A DNA stretch of 10,366 nucleotides from Gammaproteobacteria bacterium (GCA_029861795.1 JAOTYS010000137.1:1-10366); one strand, 5' to 3'. Shown: positions 1 through 5,350, counted from the first letter of the stretch. A program made the numbers and translations. Notes: generated by a model not told the origin, from the sequence alone.

Positions 1-1
1 A

Positions 2-136
2 ATGGCACCGCCTATTCTGAATTTGACTATAACCGATCTGGAATCCATCATTTCGGGTAGTAATTTTGAGATTGTTGAAACTGAAATGTGGGATGAAGAA
101 AGTAAGATTCAGTGGGTTGTGGCGAGAAAAAAATAA
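2..136 (+). CDS. 3' end of a probable class I SAM-dependent methyltransferase
   Basis: An open frame enters from the left edge and ends at TAA 134-136, giving 44 residues. The segment GSNFEIVETEMWDEE followed by IQWVVARKK resembles the last beta-hairpin of class I SAM-dependent methyltransferases, which often end in a 'GF-E-IVE...-VARK' pattern. The catalytic Rossmann core and SAM-binding motifs would lie outside the window. The in-frame ATG at position 2 is probably internal, because 44 residues alone make no known domain. The assignment rests only on this short C-terminal resemblance, so the family call is tentative and the substrate cannot be guessed. Confidence 0.4.
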   Translation: MAPPILNLTITDLESIISGSNFEIVETEMWDEESKIQWVVARKK

Positions 137-200
137 CAATCGAAAACTGCTGTCGATAGTCACTCCCTCTAAATCTTGTTTTCCATCAAAGTGATTTAAA

Positions 201-275
201 ATGACCAATAAATCAATCAACTACGCGCCTTCAGCGCCGGACGCAGAAAAACTACGCCGGTTATTGAAGCGTTAG
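201..275 (+). other. Coding-like 24-codon segment ending in TAG, in frame with the FKBP gene
   Basis: ATG 201 opens a 24-codon frame that stops at TAG 273-275, directly before the GTG 276 start of the FKBP frame and in the same phase. The peptide (MTNKSINYAP... ending EKLRRLLKR) looks like an ordinary bacterial N-terminus. Two readings compete. The TAG may be a nonsense change in an N-terminally extended FKBP protein, since TGG would need one base. Or the TAG may lie in a cassette boundary core, because GTTAGGT at 271-277 fits the attC 3' core GTTRRRY. A matching 5' arm upstream is poor. There is no strong Shine-Dalgarno sequence before 201; AAGTGA about ten bases upstream is weak. Confidence 0.3.
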
Positions 276-713
276 GTGGATGTCTACATCTCAAAGGGCA
301 TCGAACTTATCAAAGATGTCCCAGGTGAAGGTCTAGAGGCGGCCAAAGGTTGTGCCGTTACGTATAACGCACGAATTTTCCTTCGCAAAGGTGACGAAGT
401 AACTCAAGATTCGCAATCGATCTCCTTGTACGGATCGAGCCTAGATACCCGCATGATCGATGGTGTTGAACTTATCGATCACACCACAACACTAGGCAAG
501 CGCCAGCCAATCGCGGGAGTCGAGAAATCGCTTTATGGAATGCGTCCGGCTGGGTATCGCGAAGTCTTCGTGGGACCGCATCTGGCTTATGGCGACAAAG
601 GAATCAAAGGTTTAATTCCTCAAAACGCGATGCTTCGTATTCAACTTTGGGTACACGATGTTCAACCGCCACCAAACAATGCTATGCAACCGACGCGCAA
701 AGCGCGCGGCTGA
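276..713 (+). CDS. FKBP-type peptidyl-prolyl cis-trans isomerase
   Basis: This is a probable cytoplasmic single-domain FKBP, which would catalyse cis-trans isomerisation of Xaa-Pro bonds in protein folding. About 125 of the 145 residues form the domain. Residues 80-130 show the typical C-terminal half: AGVEKSLYGM, GYREVFVGPHLAYGDKG and GLIPQNAML, matching the FKBP pattern 'G...M..G..R.....P.LAYG..G..G.IP.NA.L'. The Tyr of AYG (about 105) is the conserved active-site Tyr. The Trp that follows the 'IPG' loop in FKBP12 is replaced by Val. No signal peptide is visible. The GTG start lacks a convincing Shine-Dalgarno and abuts an in-frame TAG. The last 15 residues (PPPNNAMQPTRKARG) are not FKBP sequence: they are translated from the attC-like repeat that begins at 671, so the natural domain ends near VHDVQ. 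Confidence 0.75.
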   Translation: MDVYISKGIELIKDVPGEGLEAAKGCAVTYNARIFLRKGDEVTQDSQSISLYGSSLDTRMIDGVELIDHTTTLGKRQPIAGVEKSLYGMRPAGYREVFVGPHLAYGDKGIKGLIPQNAMLRIQLWVHDVQPPPNNAMQPTRKARG

Positions 714-728
714 TGGCCGGCGTTAGTC
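671..728 (+). other. Integron attC-like recombination site following the FKBP gene
   Basis: A 58-bp imperfect inverted repeat with a degenerate 5' box ACCAAAC (671-677) and 3' core GTTAGTC (722-728). The centre folds cleanly: CCGACGCGC (690-698) pairs with GCGCGCGG (702-709) around an AAA loop, leaving one A bulged out, as in short attC sites of the aadA type. The FKBP stop codon (711-713) is inside it. The left half is related to the site at 1794: read as protein the two give NNAMQPTRKAR and NNALDLTAKPL. Cleavage would be expected between G722 and T723. Confidence 0.6.
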
Positions 729-882
729 GCTGTTGCAGCCGTTATGCGGTGAGATGTTGCACTCGGCCCACATCTTGGAAGCAGCGGGAGGGGCGAAAGG
801 AATGGCACGTATCGCAAGGAGCCGACCTCCTGATCAACCAATCGGGTATCCTCAGAATGAATAGTCATTGAGGACGACGCGG

Positions 883-1710
883 ATGTTCGTCAAGACATTG
901 GTCGAATTGAAAGCAAATGGAAAAGAGGTCGCATACACCGACGGCAAGCTTCGCGCAGTCGATTTTCTCACAAAGAGTGATGGATTAGGATTCACCGTGT
1001 CCGACGTCCGGTGTGCGGCCGGCTTGGATGAGGTACTTTGGTACAAACACCACTGGGAGGCCAACTACATCGTCGAAGGAAAAGGCACATTAGAAGAGAT
1101 GTCGTCTGGTCAATCCTGGTCACTGGAGCCAGAAGTCATATTCACCGTCGGCCCAAAGGATCGGCACCGCTTTCGAGCAGAGCAAGACTTGCACGTCGTC
1201 AGCATATTCAACCCGCCACTGATAGGCACCGAAGAATACGATGAAGACGGATCGTTCGAATCTTCCGGAAAGGTTCTGCCAGGTCGCGACACCATGTTTG
1301 TGAAACGACTGGACGAGTTACGCGCCGACGGACGGGAAAAGGTAGTCGCCGGTGGTAGTGCCAGAAGTATCCGAATACTTCTCCAGGAAGATCGGGTGGG
1401 TTTTACTTTATGTGACGTTAGATTGGCCGCAGGCAACAGGAACGTGCTTTGGTACAAACACCATTGGGAAGCGAATTACATTCTGCACGGGCAGGGGAAG
1501 GTCTGTGATCTGACAACCGGTGAATGCTGGCCGATGGAGCCCGGAATGATGTATATCGTCGGTCCAGAAGATCGTCACAGTATGGAAGCTCATACTGATC
1601 TTCACCTGATCAGTGTTTTCAACCCTGCTCTACAGGGCGATGAACAGCACGATGAGGAAGGTACCATCCCTGCGTCGGGACCCCTGCCGCCCGGAATGTC
1701 GCCTAAGTGA
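883..1710 (+). CDS. Tandem EctC-like (ectoine synthase family) double-cupin protein
   Basis: Single EctC is about 130 residues and cyclises N-gamma-acetyl-diaminobutyrate to ectoine in the cytoplasm. Here two EctC-like cupins are fused in 275 residues (about 1-127 and 138-262). The start is ATG 883, eight bases after AGGA 871-874. An in-frame TTG at 868 is less likely, since EctC begins 'M-V-..L'. Both halves keep WYKHHWEANY, containing the family Tyr, His and metal-ligand Glu (Y54/H57/E59 and Y191/H194/E196), and a DRH motif with the ligand His (H95, H232). Half 2 keeps the third ligand Tyr (Y224) and the His of GxExHD (H256). Half 1 has Phe87 and Tyr119 instead, so only half 2 looks catalytically complete. 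Both halves lack the N-terminal Trp of characterised EctC. No ectA or ectB is nearby, so true ectoine synthesis is doubtful and a related cyclase, hydrolase or stand-alone EctC role is possible. Confidence 0.8.
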   Translation: MFVKTLVELKANGKEVAYTDGKLRAVDFLTKSDGLGFTVSDVRCAAGLDEVLWYKHHWEANYIVEGKGTLEEMSSGQSWSLEPEVIFTVGPKDRHRFRAEQDLHVVSIFNPPLIGTEEYDEDGSFESSGKVLPGRDTMFVKRLDELRADGREKVVAGGSARSIRILLQEDRVGFTLCDVRLAAGNRNVLWYKHHWEANYILHGQGKVCDLTTGECWPMEPGMMYIVGPEDRHSMEAHTDLHLISVFNPALQGDEQHDEEGTIPASGPLPPGMSPK

Positions 1711-1793
1711 AGTTCGGTAAGGCCTCGATGATCGTCAAACGAACCCCCGAAGCTCTTGAGTATTCAGAAACGATCTATACGGATGAAACAAAC

Positions 1794-1878
1794 ACATAAC
1801 AACGCGCTCGATCTGACCGCCAAACCCCTACATTGTTTTGGCATCCTCGGTGCTGTGCACCACAGTGGCCGGTTAGTT
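1794..1878 (+). other. attC-like site following the double EctC gene
   Basis: The element runs from ACATAAC (1794-1800) to GTTAGTT (1872-1878). CTGACCGCC (1812-1820) pairs with GGCCGGTTAG (1867-1876), allowing one G-T pair and one bulge. Inside lie CCAAAC/GTTTTGG and a perfect GGTGC-TGT-GCACC hairpin. Its first 33 bases match the left half of the site at 676-708 at 19 of 33 positions, which supports common ancestry. The 3' core deviates from GTTRRRY at the sixth and seventh bases of the comparison (T in a purine position). This element fills most of the non-coding gap between 1711 and the next gene. Confidence 0.5.
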
Positions 1879-1900
1879 TCAACGCTAGATTGCAACTACT

Positions 1901-2032
1901 ATGAACCTTCGAGACTTGGCGATTCCCATCCTTCAAGCGCTAATTGGCGGTGTCGAGATCACGGAGCCCGCAGCAGCAGTTCTTGAACGCGGGTGCAATG
2001 GGGTCTCTTGCCATGACATGGACGCAACCTAA
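1901..2032 (+). CDS. Possible 43-codon small ORF overlapping the start of the amidotransferase-like gene
   Basis: ATG 1901 opens 43 codons ending at TAA 2030-2032 (MNLRDLAIPILQAL... ending CNGVSCHDMDAT). It begins 23 bases after the attC-like core at 1872, where a cassette gene would be expected, and overlaps the proposed ATG 2013 of the next gene by 20 bases. Such an overlap would allow translational coupling. The peptide has no recognisable family and no clear Shine-Dalgarno sequence, and could equally be chance. It is listed because its position is suggestive and it would otherwise be overlooked. Confidence 0.15.
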   Translation: MNLRDLAIPILQALIGGVEITEPAAAVLERGCNGVSCHDMDAT

Positions 2033-2768
2033 TGCGGCATCGGTTCTAGTGTCACAGCTCATACATGTCGCATTGGTGGGGGACCATGACCCTACCGTCA
2101 CCGCCCATGCCGCTATTCCTAAGGTGTTGGCGATCGCTGCATCAGCAACGGGCTGCTTGGTGCAGGGGGAGTGGGTCGCTACGCGAATCCTACCTGAGCG
2201 TACTAAGAGCGTTTTGAGTGGATTCGACGCGCTTTGGTGTGTGCCGGCCAGTCCGTACGAAAGCATGGCGGGAGCACTTGAGGCCATTCGTTTTGCCCGA
2301 GAGACGAAGCTTCCCTTCTTAGGTACGTGTGGAGGATATCAACATGCGGTGTTGGAGTATACGAGAAACGTACTCGGCTATGCCGAAGCTGATAACGCAG
2401 AGGTGAACCCTGATGCTGAAATGGCGCTAATCGGGCCGCTATCCTGCGCATTGGTGGAGAAAATTGGAACGATTGAGTTCATCGAGAACTCCTACATCCG
2501 TGGACTCTATGGAAACGCTGCGGTGACTGAAAGCTACCATTGTAGCTACGGCGTTGGTCCACAGTACTTGTCCATATTCGAAGGTAGTGACTTGTTAGTT
2601 AGCGGGATCGATTCGCAGGGTGAGCCTCGTGCGGTGGAGTTAAAGAGCCATCCATTTTTTATCGGTACCGCTTACCAACCAGAACGCAGTGCTTTGAGGG
2701 GCGAGCGCCATCCATTGATCAGCGCGTTCGTTCAGGCTGCAGCGGGTCGTCTCGCGTTGTGTGCCTGA
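2013..2768 (+). CDS. CTP-synthase C-terminal-like class I glutamine amidotransferase homologue
   Basis: The fold is that of the glutaminase domain of CTP synthase, without the synthetase domain (251 residues). HVALVGDHDPTVTAH (18-32) begins the domain. FLGTCGGYQHAVLEY (103-116) carries the nucleophile Cys106 in the G-x-C-G-G elbow, YHCSYG (175-180) is conserved, and HPFFIGTAYQPERSALRG (213-230) is the C-terminal active-site region. In true glutaminases this last motif reads H-P-E; here the His is Gln222, so the Cys-His-Glu triad lacks its base. As I recall, a family annotated 'CTP synthase C-terminal region-related (seleno)protein' has the same QPE and can carry selenocysteine at the elbow; this copy encodes Cys with TGT. 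The start is uncertain: ATG 2013, ATG 1998 or GTG 2049 all precede the domain, and none has a strong Shine-Dalgarno. The TGA stop lies in the 5' box of the next attC-like site. The substrate is unknown. Confidence 0.7.
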   Translation: MTWTQPNAASVLVSQLIHVALVGDHDPTVTAHAAIPKVLAIAASATGCLVQGEWVATRILPERTKSVLSGFDALWCVPASPYESMAGALEAIRFARETKLPFLGTCGGYQHAVLEYTRNVLGYAEADNAEVNPDAEMALIGPLSCALVEKIGTIEFIENSYIRGLYGNAAVTESYHCSYGVGPQYLSIFEGSDLLVSGIDSQGEPRAVELKSHPFFIGTAYQPERSALRGERHPLISAFVQAAAGRLALCA

Positions 2769-2850
2769 CAAAGCGATGGTGTTGACGCGGTGAAGTTACG
2801 TTGAGCTTCAGAGATATTCGGTGGCGCGCAATTCAGCGCCTCCGTTAGGC
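2763..2850 (+). other. attC-like site following the amidotransferase-like gene
   Basis: An 88-bp element from GCCTGAC (2763-2769) to GTTAGGC (2844-2850). The 3' core is a perfect GTTRRRY match and is complementary to the 5' box apart from one G-T pair. Further in, the arms share scattered complementarity (GCG, TG, TTG and CGCG blocks) separated by unpaired bases, as attC stems usually are. The upstream gene's stop codon TGA (2766-2768) lies inside the 5' box. The next gene's Shine-Dalgarno begins four bases beyond the core. Confidence 0.6.
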
Positions 2851-2853
2851 ATA

Positions 2854-2858
2854 GAGGA
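2854..2858 (+). promoter_or_regulatory. Shine-Dalgarno that sets the GTG start of the DUF3303-like gene
   Basis: GAGGA is seven bases before GTG 2866 and four bases after the attC-like core. It favours GTG 2866 over the upstream GTG 2821 and the downstream ATG 2878. Confidence 0.6.
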
Positions 2859-2865
2859 ACAAACG

Positions 2866-3129
2866 GTGACGCAGTATATGGTGATCGAGAACTTTCTACC
2901 GGGATGCAGAGACGCAGTTTACGAACGCTTTGCCCAAAAAGGACGCATGCTTCCCCAAGGACTAAAGTATATAGACAGCTGGTTGGAAAAAGACGGCGAC
3001 CGGTGTTTTCAGCTAATGGAGACACACGACCGTTCATTATTCAATGAATGGATCGAAAACTGGAAGGATCTGACGGATTTCGAAATCGTCGAAATCGGGT
3101 CAAAGCCAATCAAAAATGGCGATGCCTAA
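2866..3129 (+). CDS. DUF3303-like small protein
   Basis: This 87-residue protein resembles DUF3303, a family of small ferredoxin-like (dimeric alpha-beta barrel) proteins of unknown function. Recognisable features are the opening MVIENFLPGCRDAVYERF, the central GLKYIDSWLE, and the ending CFQLMETHDRSLFNEWIENW with DFEIVEI, a strand-helix-strand layout with many aromatics. The GTG start at 2866 is chosen because GAGGA (2854-2858) lies seven bases upstream and because it begins just after the preceding attC-like core. A longer frame from GTG 2821 would have to be translated through that site. The TAA stop (3127-3129) lies inside the GCCTAAC box of the following site, so the gene and its two flanking sites form a compact cassette of about 340 bp. 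There is no signal peptide or membrane segment. Confidence 0.65.
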   Translation: MTQYMVIENFLPGCRDAVYERFAQKGRMLPQGLKYIDSWLEKDGDRCFQLMETHDRSLFNEWIENWKDLTDFEIVEIGSKPIKNGDA

Positions 3130-3190
3130 CATCCGGCTCCAGAGAGACGGCCCACCTGCGGTTTGCCGCGTCTGAGCGGCGCCGTCAGGC
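3124..3190 (+). other. attC-like site following the DUF3303-like gene
   Basis: One of the best examples in the window, at 67 bp. The 5' box GCCTAAC (3124-3130) is a perfect RYYYAAC, and the 3' box is GTCAGGC (3184-3190), one base from GTTAGGC. Next inward, CCGGCTCCAGA (3133-3143) pairs with TCTGAGCGG (3171-3179) over nine base pairs with two bases, G and C, left out of the helix on the left arm. Extra-helical bases of this kind are a hallmark of folded attC sites, where they set strand choice by the integrase. The loop region is GC-rich. The stop codon of the upstream gene lies within the 5' box. Confidence 0.65.
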
Positions 3191-3263
3191 TACAGCAAGT
3201 GGATATAGTACCTATGTTTAGTCAAACCCAAAGATTTCGAAGACATGGGATATACGCTGTACG

Positions 3264-3489
3264 ATGAAAACAATTCGAATCAAGGTCAAACCAAATGCAC
3301 GAGTGCGTGAGCTCGAGGAATTGAGCGACGGAACATGGCTCGCTCGAATCAAGGCTCCAATCAATCGACGGTAAAGCGAATGAAGAATTGGTGGCGCTTG
3401 TGGCTGAGCACTTCGGCTTGCATAAGGCCCAGGTATCTATTAAGAGCGGGGTGTCGGGACGCATGAAGCTTGTAGGGCTTGAGAAATGA
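3264..3489 (+). pseudogene. Frameshifted DUF167 (YggU family) gene
   Basis: The first part, ATG 3264 onward, reads MKTIRIKVKPNARVRE and later TWLARIKAPI, then hits TAA 3372-3374. The continuation is in the +1 frame: IDGKANEELVALVAEHFGL, HKAQVSIKSGVSGRMKLVGL and EK, ending at TGA 3487-3489. Together they form a nearly complete DUF167 domain of about 74 residues: 'K.KPNA', 'APP-DGKAN..L', 'LA..F.....V.I.SG..SR.K'. Removing one A from the run CCAATCAATCGAC (3358-3370) restores APIIDGKAN, which has the length of the family motif. The gene is either a recent pseudogene or carries a sequencing error. DUF167 has no settled biochemical role. No strong Shine-Dalgarno is seen. Confidence 0.8.
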
Positions 3490-3660
3490 TAGGTGATATT
3501 GTGGCTCAACAATCTTTCGGTTGTTACACCTCAGAGTAGATAGGTAAGACGTGGTGTGTCGAGCGACATTGATTTGGTTTACCGTTACCGCGCTGTTGCA
3601 ATGGGAATTGCATCTACTGTTGGCCAGTAGGGCTACGCAGTCATAACTCGGTAAGTAGGC
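3490..3660. other. Non-coding stretch between the DUF167 remnant and the next attC-like site
   Basis: I see no supportable gene here on either strand. It holds two small inverted repeats: TGCAAT-GGGA-ATTGCA (3597-3612) and CTACTG-TTGGC-CAGTAG (3614-3630). The second has the same stem as a hairpin at 9601-9615. The remainder of the gap up to the sulfotransferase is described under the attC-like site at 3661-3731. Confidence 0.4.
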
Positions 3661-3731
3661 TGATAACCCACACACCTACGAAGTTTCCTGTTGCGCCTTC
3701 GGACAAAAATAGCCCACCATGGCTGTTAGGC
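3661..3731 (+). other. Weak attC-like site before the sulfotransferase gene
   Basis: The 3' core GTTAGGC (3725-3731) is a perfect GTTRRRY match and lies 16 bases before the sulfotransferase Shine-Dalgarno. The best 5' partner I can find is TGATAAC (3661-3667), which pairs only over TAAC. Within the span, CGAAG (3679-3683) and CTTCG (3698-3702) could pair, but otherwise the arms are poorly complementary. I keep it mainly because of the core and its position between two unrelated genes. Confidence 0.35.
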
Positions 3732-3746
3732 ATCGCTACCATCAAT

Positions 3747-3754
3747 GAGAGAGG
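3747..3754 (+). promoter_or_regulatory. Shine-Dalgarno that sets the sulfotransferase start
   Basis: GAGAGAGG ends five bases before ATG 3760. It covers the in-frame ATG at 3745, which is therefore unlikely to be the start. Confidence 0.65.
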
Positions 3755-3759
3755 TTTTC

Positions 3760-4662
3760 ATGAGCAACGATACTTTGCCTCGCAAAACTCGAGAGCTTCA
3801 TAACCATCATTTTGACTCCACAATATGGAATGGCTTTGAGTTTCGAGACGATGACATCATCATCGCTACCTATGCGAAGTCAGGAACGACTTGGGTGCAA
3901 CAAATTGTTTCTCAGTTGTTGTTTGACGGCGAAGAGGGCCTCGACGTAGCCGAGATGTCGCCCTGGCTGGACCTGCGCGTGCCTCCAAAGGAGGTGAAAC
4001 TTCCTGTTGTTGCAGAACAGACCCACCGAAGGTTTCTCAAGACTCACTTGCCGGTCGATGCGTTGGTCTTCTCGGACAAGGCAAAGTACATCTATATCGG
4101 TAGGGATGGGCGCGATGTGCTTTGGAGTATGTACAACCATCATGCGAGTGCAAACGAAAAATGGTACGAAGCGCTCAATGATACTCCCGGTAGAGTCGGC
4201 CCTCCGATAGAAAAGCCACCACCATCCATTACGCAGTACTATCACGACTGGATTGATCGCGACGGACACCCTTGGTGGCCGTTTTGGGAGAATGTCCGAT
4301 CATGGTGGGCAATTAGAGATCTGCCAAATGTATGTTTCGTGCATTTTGCCAATCTCAAAAGCGATATGCCCGGAGAGATTGGTCGAATCGCCGAGTTCCT
4401 TGAGATTTCCATCGACGAGACAAAGTGGGAATCTATTCTGGTTCACTGCAGCTTCGAGTATATGAAGGCAAATGCCACGCAGAGCGTACCCCTTGGTGGT
4501 CTTTTTTGGGACGGAGGTGCTCAAACATTTATCCACCAAGGTAAAAATGGTCGCTGGCGTGACATTCTGCAAGAAGATGAAGCTCTGAAGTACGAACGTC
4601 GTGCCCTTGACGAACTCGGGCCAGAGTGTGCCCATTGGCTCTCGACCGGTGAGATGTCTTAG
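3760..4662 (+). CDS. Sulfotransferase domain protein (PAPS-dependent)
   Basis: This is a soluble sulfotransferase of 300 residues, the usual size of cytosolic aryl/steroid-type enzymes, which move a sulfuryl group from PAPS to a hydroxyl or amine acceptor. The 5'-phosphosulfate loop is YAKSGTTWVQQI (38-49; the usual Pro is Ala). KTHLP (94-98) supplies the catalytic His96. The 3'-phosphate site is IGRDGRDVLWSMYNHH (113-128), with Arg115 and Ser123 in the expected places. HQGKNGRWRD (259-268) is the C-terminal 'GxxGxW' PAPS-binding loop. All key residues are present, so it should be active. A short Trp-rich insert (WWPFWENVRSWW, 172-183) lies where acceptor-binding loops occur. It starts 29 bases after an attC-like core and is followed by another at 4776-4864. 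The acceptor cannot be predicted. Confidence 0.88.
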   Translation: MSNDTLPRKTRELHNHHFDSTIWNGFEFRDDDIIIATYAKSGTTWVQQIVSQLLFDGEEGLDVAEMSPWLDLRVPPKEVKLPVVAEQTHRRFLKTHLPVDALVFSDKAKYIYIGRDGRDVLWSMYNHHASANEKWYEALNDTPGRVGPPIEKPPPSITQYYHDWIDRDGHPWWPFWENVRSWWAIRDLPNVCFVHFANLKSDMPGEIGRIAEFLEISIDETKWESILVHCSFEYMKANATQSVPLGGLFWDGGAQTFIHQGKNGRWRDILQEDEALKYERRALDELGPECAHWLSTGEMS

Positions 4663-4775
4663 CATTATTTTACTCAGCGATGTCGCCGAGGGTGTGTCTA
4701 AAGATGAAACTGCAATATGAAACTATGGCGTCAGCCAGACTCAGGAGAACTACCGTTTCAGAGTTGCTGGTATGG

Positions 4776-4864
4776 TTCTAACGCTGGGCGTTATCATCTC
4801 TGCATCAACAAGGCTTTTGGGTGGGTATGTTGGATCTCTCGGGGCGTGACCACCATCGTTAGAC
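4776..4864 (+). other. attC-like site between the sulfotransferase and Mth938-like genes
   Basis: A strong candidate of 89 bp. The 5' box TTCTAAC (4776-4782) faces a perfect GTTRRRY core, GTTAGAC (4858-4864). The outer arms, TCTAACGCTGGGCGTTA (4777-4793) and TGACCACCATCGTTAGA (4847-4863), are complementary at 13 of 17 positions, with the mismatches grouped as an internal loop. The TAA of a 25-codon frame starting at ATG 4704 falls in the 5' box (4779-4781), the same arrangement as at 2763 and 3124. Between the sulfotransferase stop and this site I see no convincing gene. Confidence 0.6.
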
Positions 4865-4945
4865 CATGCCGAGAGAACAATGGAAGAAATATACGTAGTG
4901 AAGTCTTCTGACCGTGGCTGAAAGTGAGGCCAATATGAGCAGATT

Positions 4946-4950
4946 GGAGG
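4946..4950 (+). promoter_or_regulatory. Shine-Dalgarno that sets the Mth938-like start
   Basis: GGAGG lies eight bases before ATG 4959 and decides against the in-frame GTG 4914 and ATG 4935, which would add 15 or 8 residues not needed for the domain. Confidence 0.65.
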
Positions 4951-4958
4951 TATTGAAT

Positions 4959-5339
4959 ATGCAACCGTGCAAACCGCAATCTCCACGTATCACACAGGTA
5001 TCCTGGGGACATATGATGATCGAGGGCATTGGTAAGGGAAAGGATTTCAAACTGTGGCCTGGCGGAGCTCGTGAGTGGGATTGGAGGGAGACAAATACAC
5101 ATCATGTCCCAGGCATCCAACCGAGTGATGTCGAAGAGCTAGTACACAACGGTAGCGAGGCCATTGTCCTCAGTCGAGGAATGCTGCTGAAGCTACGGAC
5201 CTGCGAAGAGACGGTTGATTTACTCAAAGCAAAGGGAATCGATGTGCATATTGCGGAGACAAAAGAGGCAGCAGAGCTTTACAACGAGCTTGCCGCTGGT
5301 GGTGAAGCGGTGGGTGGGCTTTTTCACTCAACTTGCTAA
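4959..5339 (+). CDS. Mth938/AAMDC-domain (DUF498-like) protein
   Basis: This is a 126-residue single-domain protein of the Mth938-like family, which folds as a small alpha/beta protein. Some members are encoded near respiratory-complex assembly genes, but the biochemical role is unsettled. Matching features are SPRITQVSWGHMMIEG (8-23), the signature LWPGGAREWDWRETNTHHVPGIQP (about 32-55), EAIVLSRGMLLKL (67-79), IDVHIAETKEAAELYN (94-109) and the ending VGGLFHSTC. Length and ends agree with complete stand-alone members, so the gene looks intact. There is no signal peptide or membrane segment. Its neighbours are an attC-like site upstream and a strong inverted repeat (5351-5411) just beyond its stop. 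The protein is clearly assigned to its family; its role is not. Confidence 0.85.
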   Translation: MQPCKPQSPRITQVSWGHMMIEGIGKGKDFKLWPGGAREWDWRETNTHHVPGIQPSDVEELVHNGSEAIVLSRGMLLKLRTCEETVDLLKAKGIDVHIAETKEAAELYNELAAGGEAVGGLFHSTC

Positions 5340-5350
5340 TAAACGTGCTT

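Noticed and set aside
883..1710. The double-cupin gene as a functional ectoine biosynthesis gene (ectC).
   Set aside because: There is no ectA, ectB or ask_ect neighbour, the protein is twice the usual length, one half has changed ligand positions, and the N-terminal Trp of EctC is missing in both halves.
4673..4690. Hairpin CTCAGCGA-TG-TCGCCGAG after the sulfotransferase stop, considered as a terminator.
   Set aside because: It has one mismatch and a two-base loop, which cannot close without losing pairs, and no T-run follows on either strand.
4704..4781. 25-codon frame from ATG 4704 ending in the attC-like box, and an overlapping hydrophobic 25-codon frame from ATG 4772.
   Set aside because: Neither has a Shine-Dalgarno or a recognisable family, and they lie in different frames across an inverted repeat. 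The stop position is mentioned only as part of a pattern.
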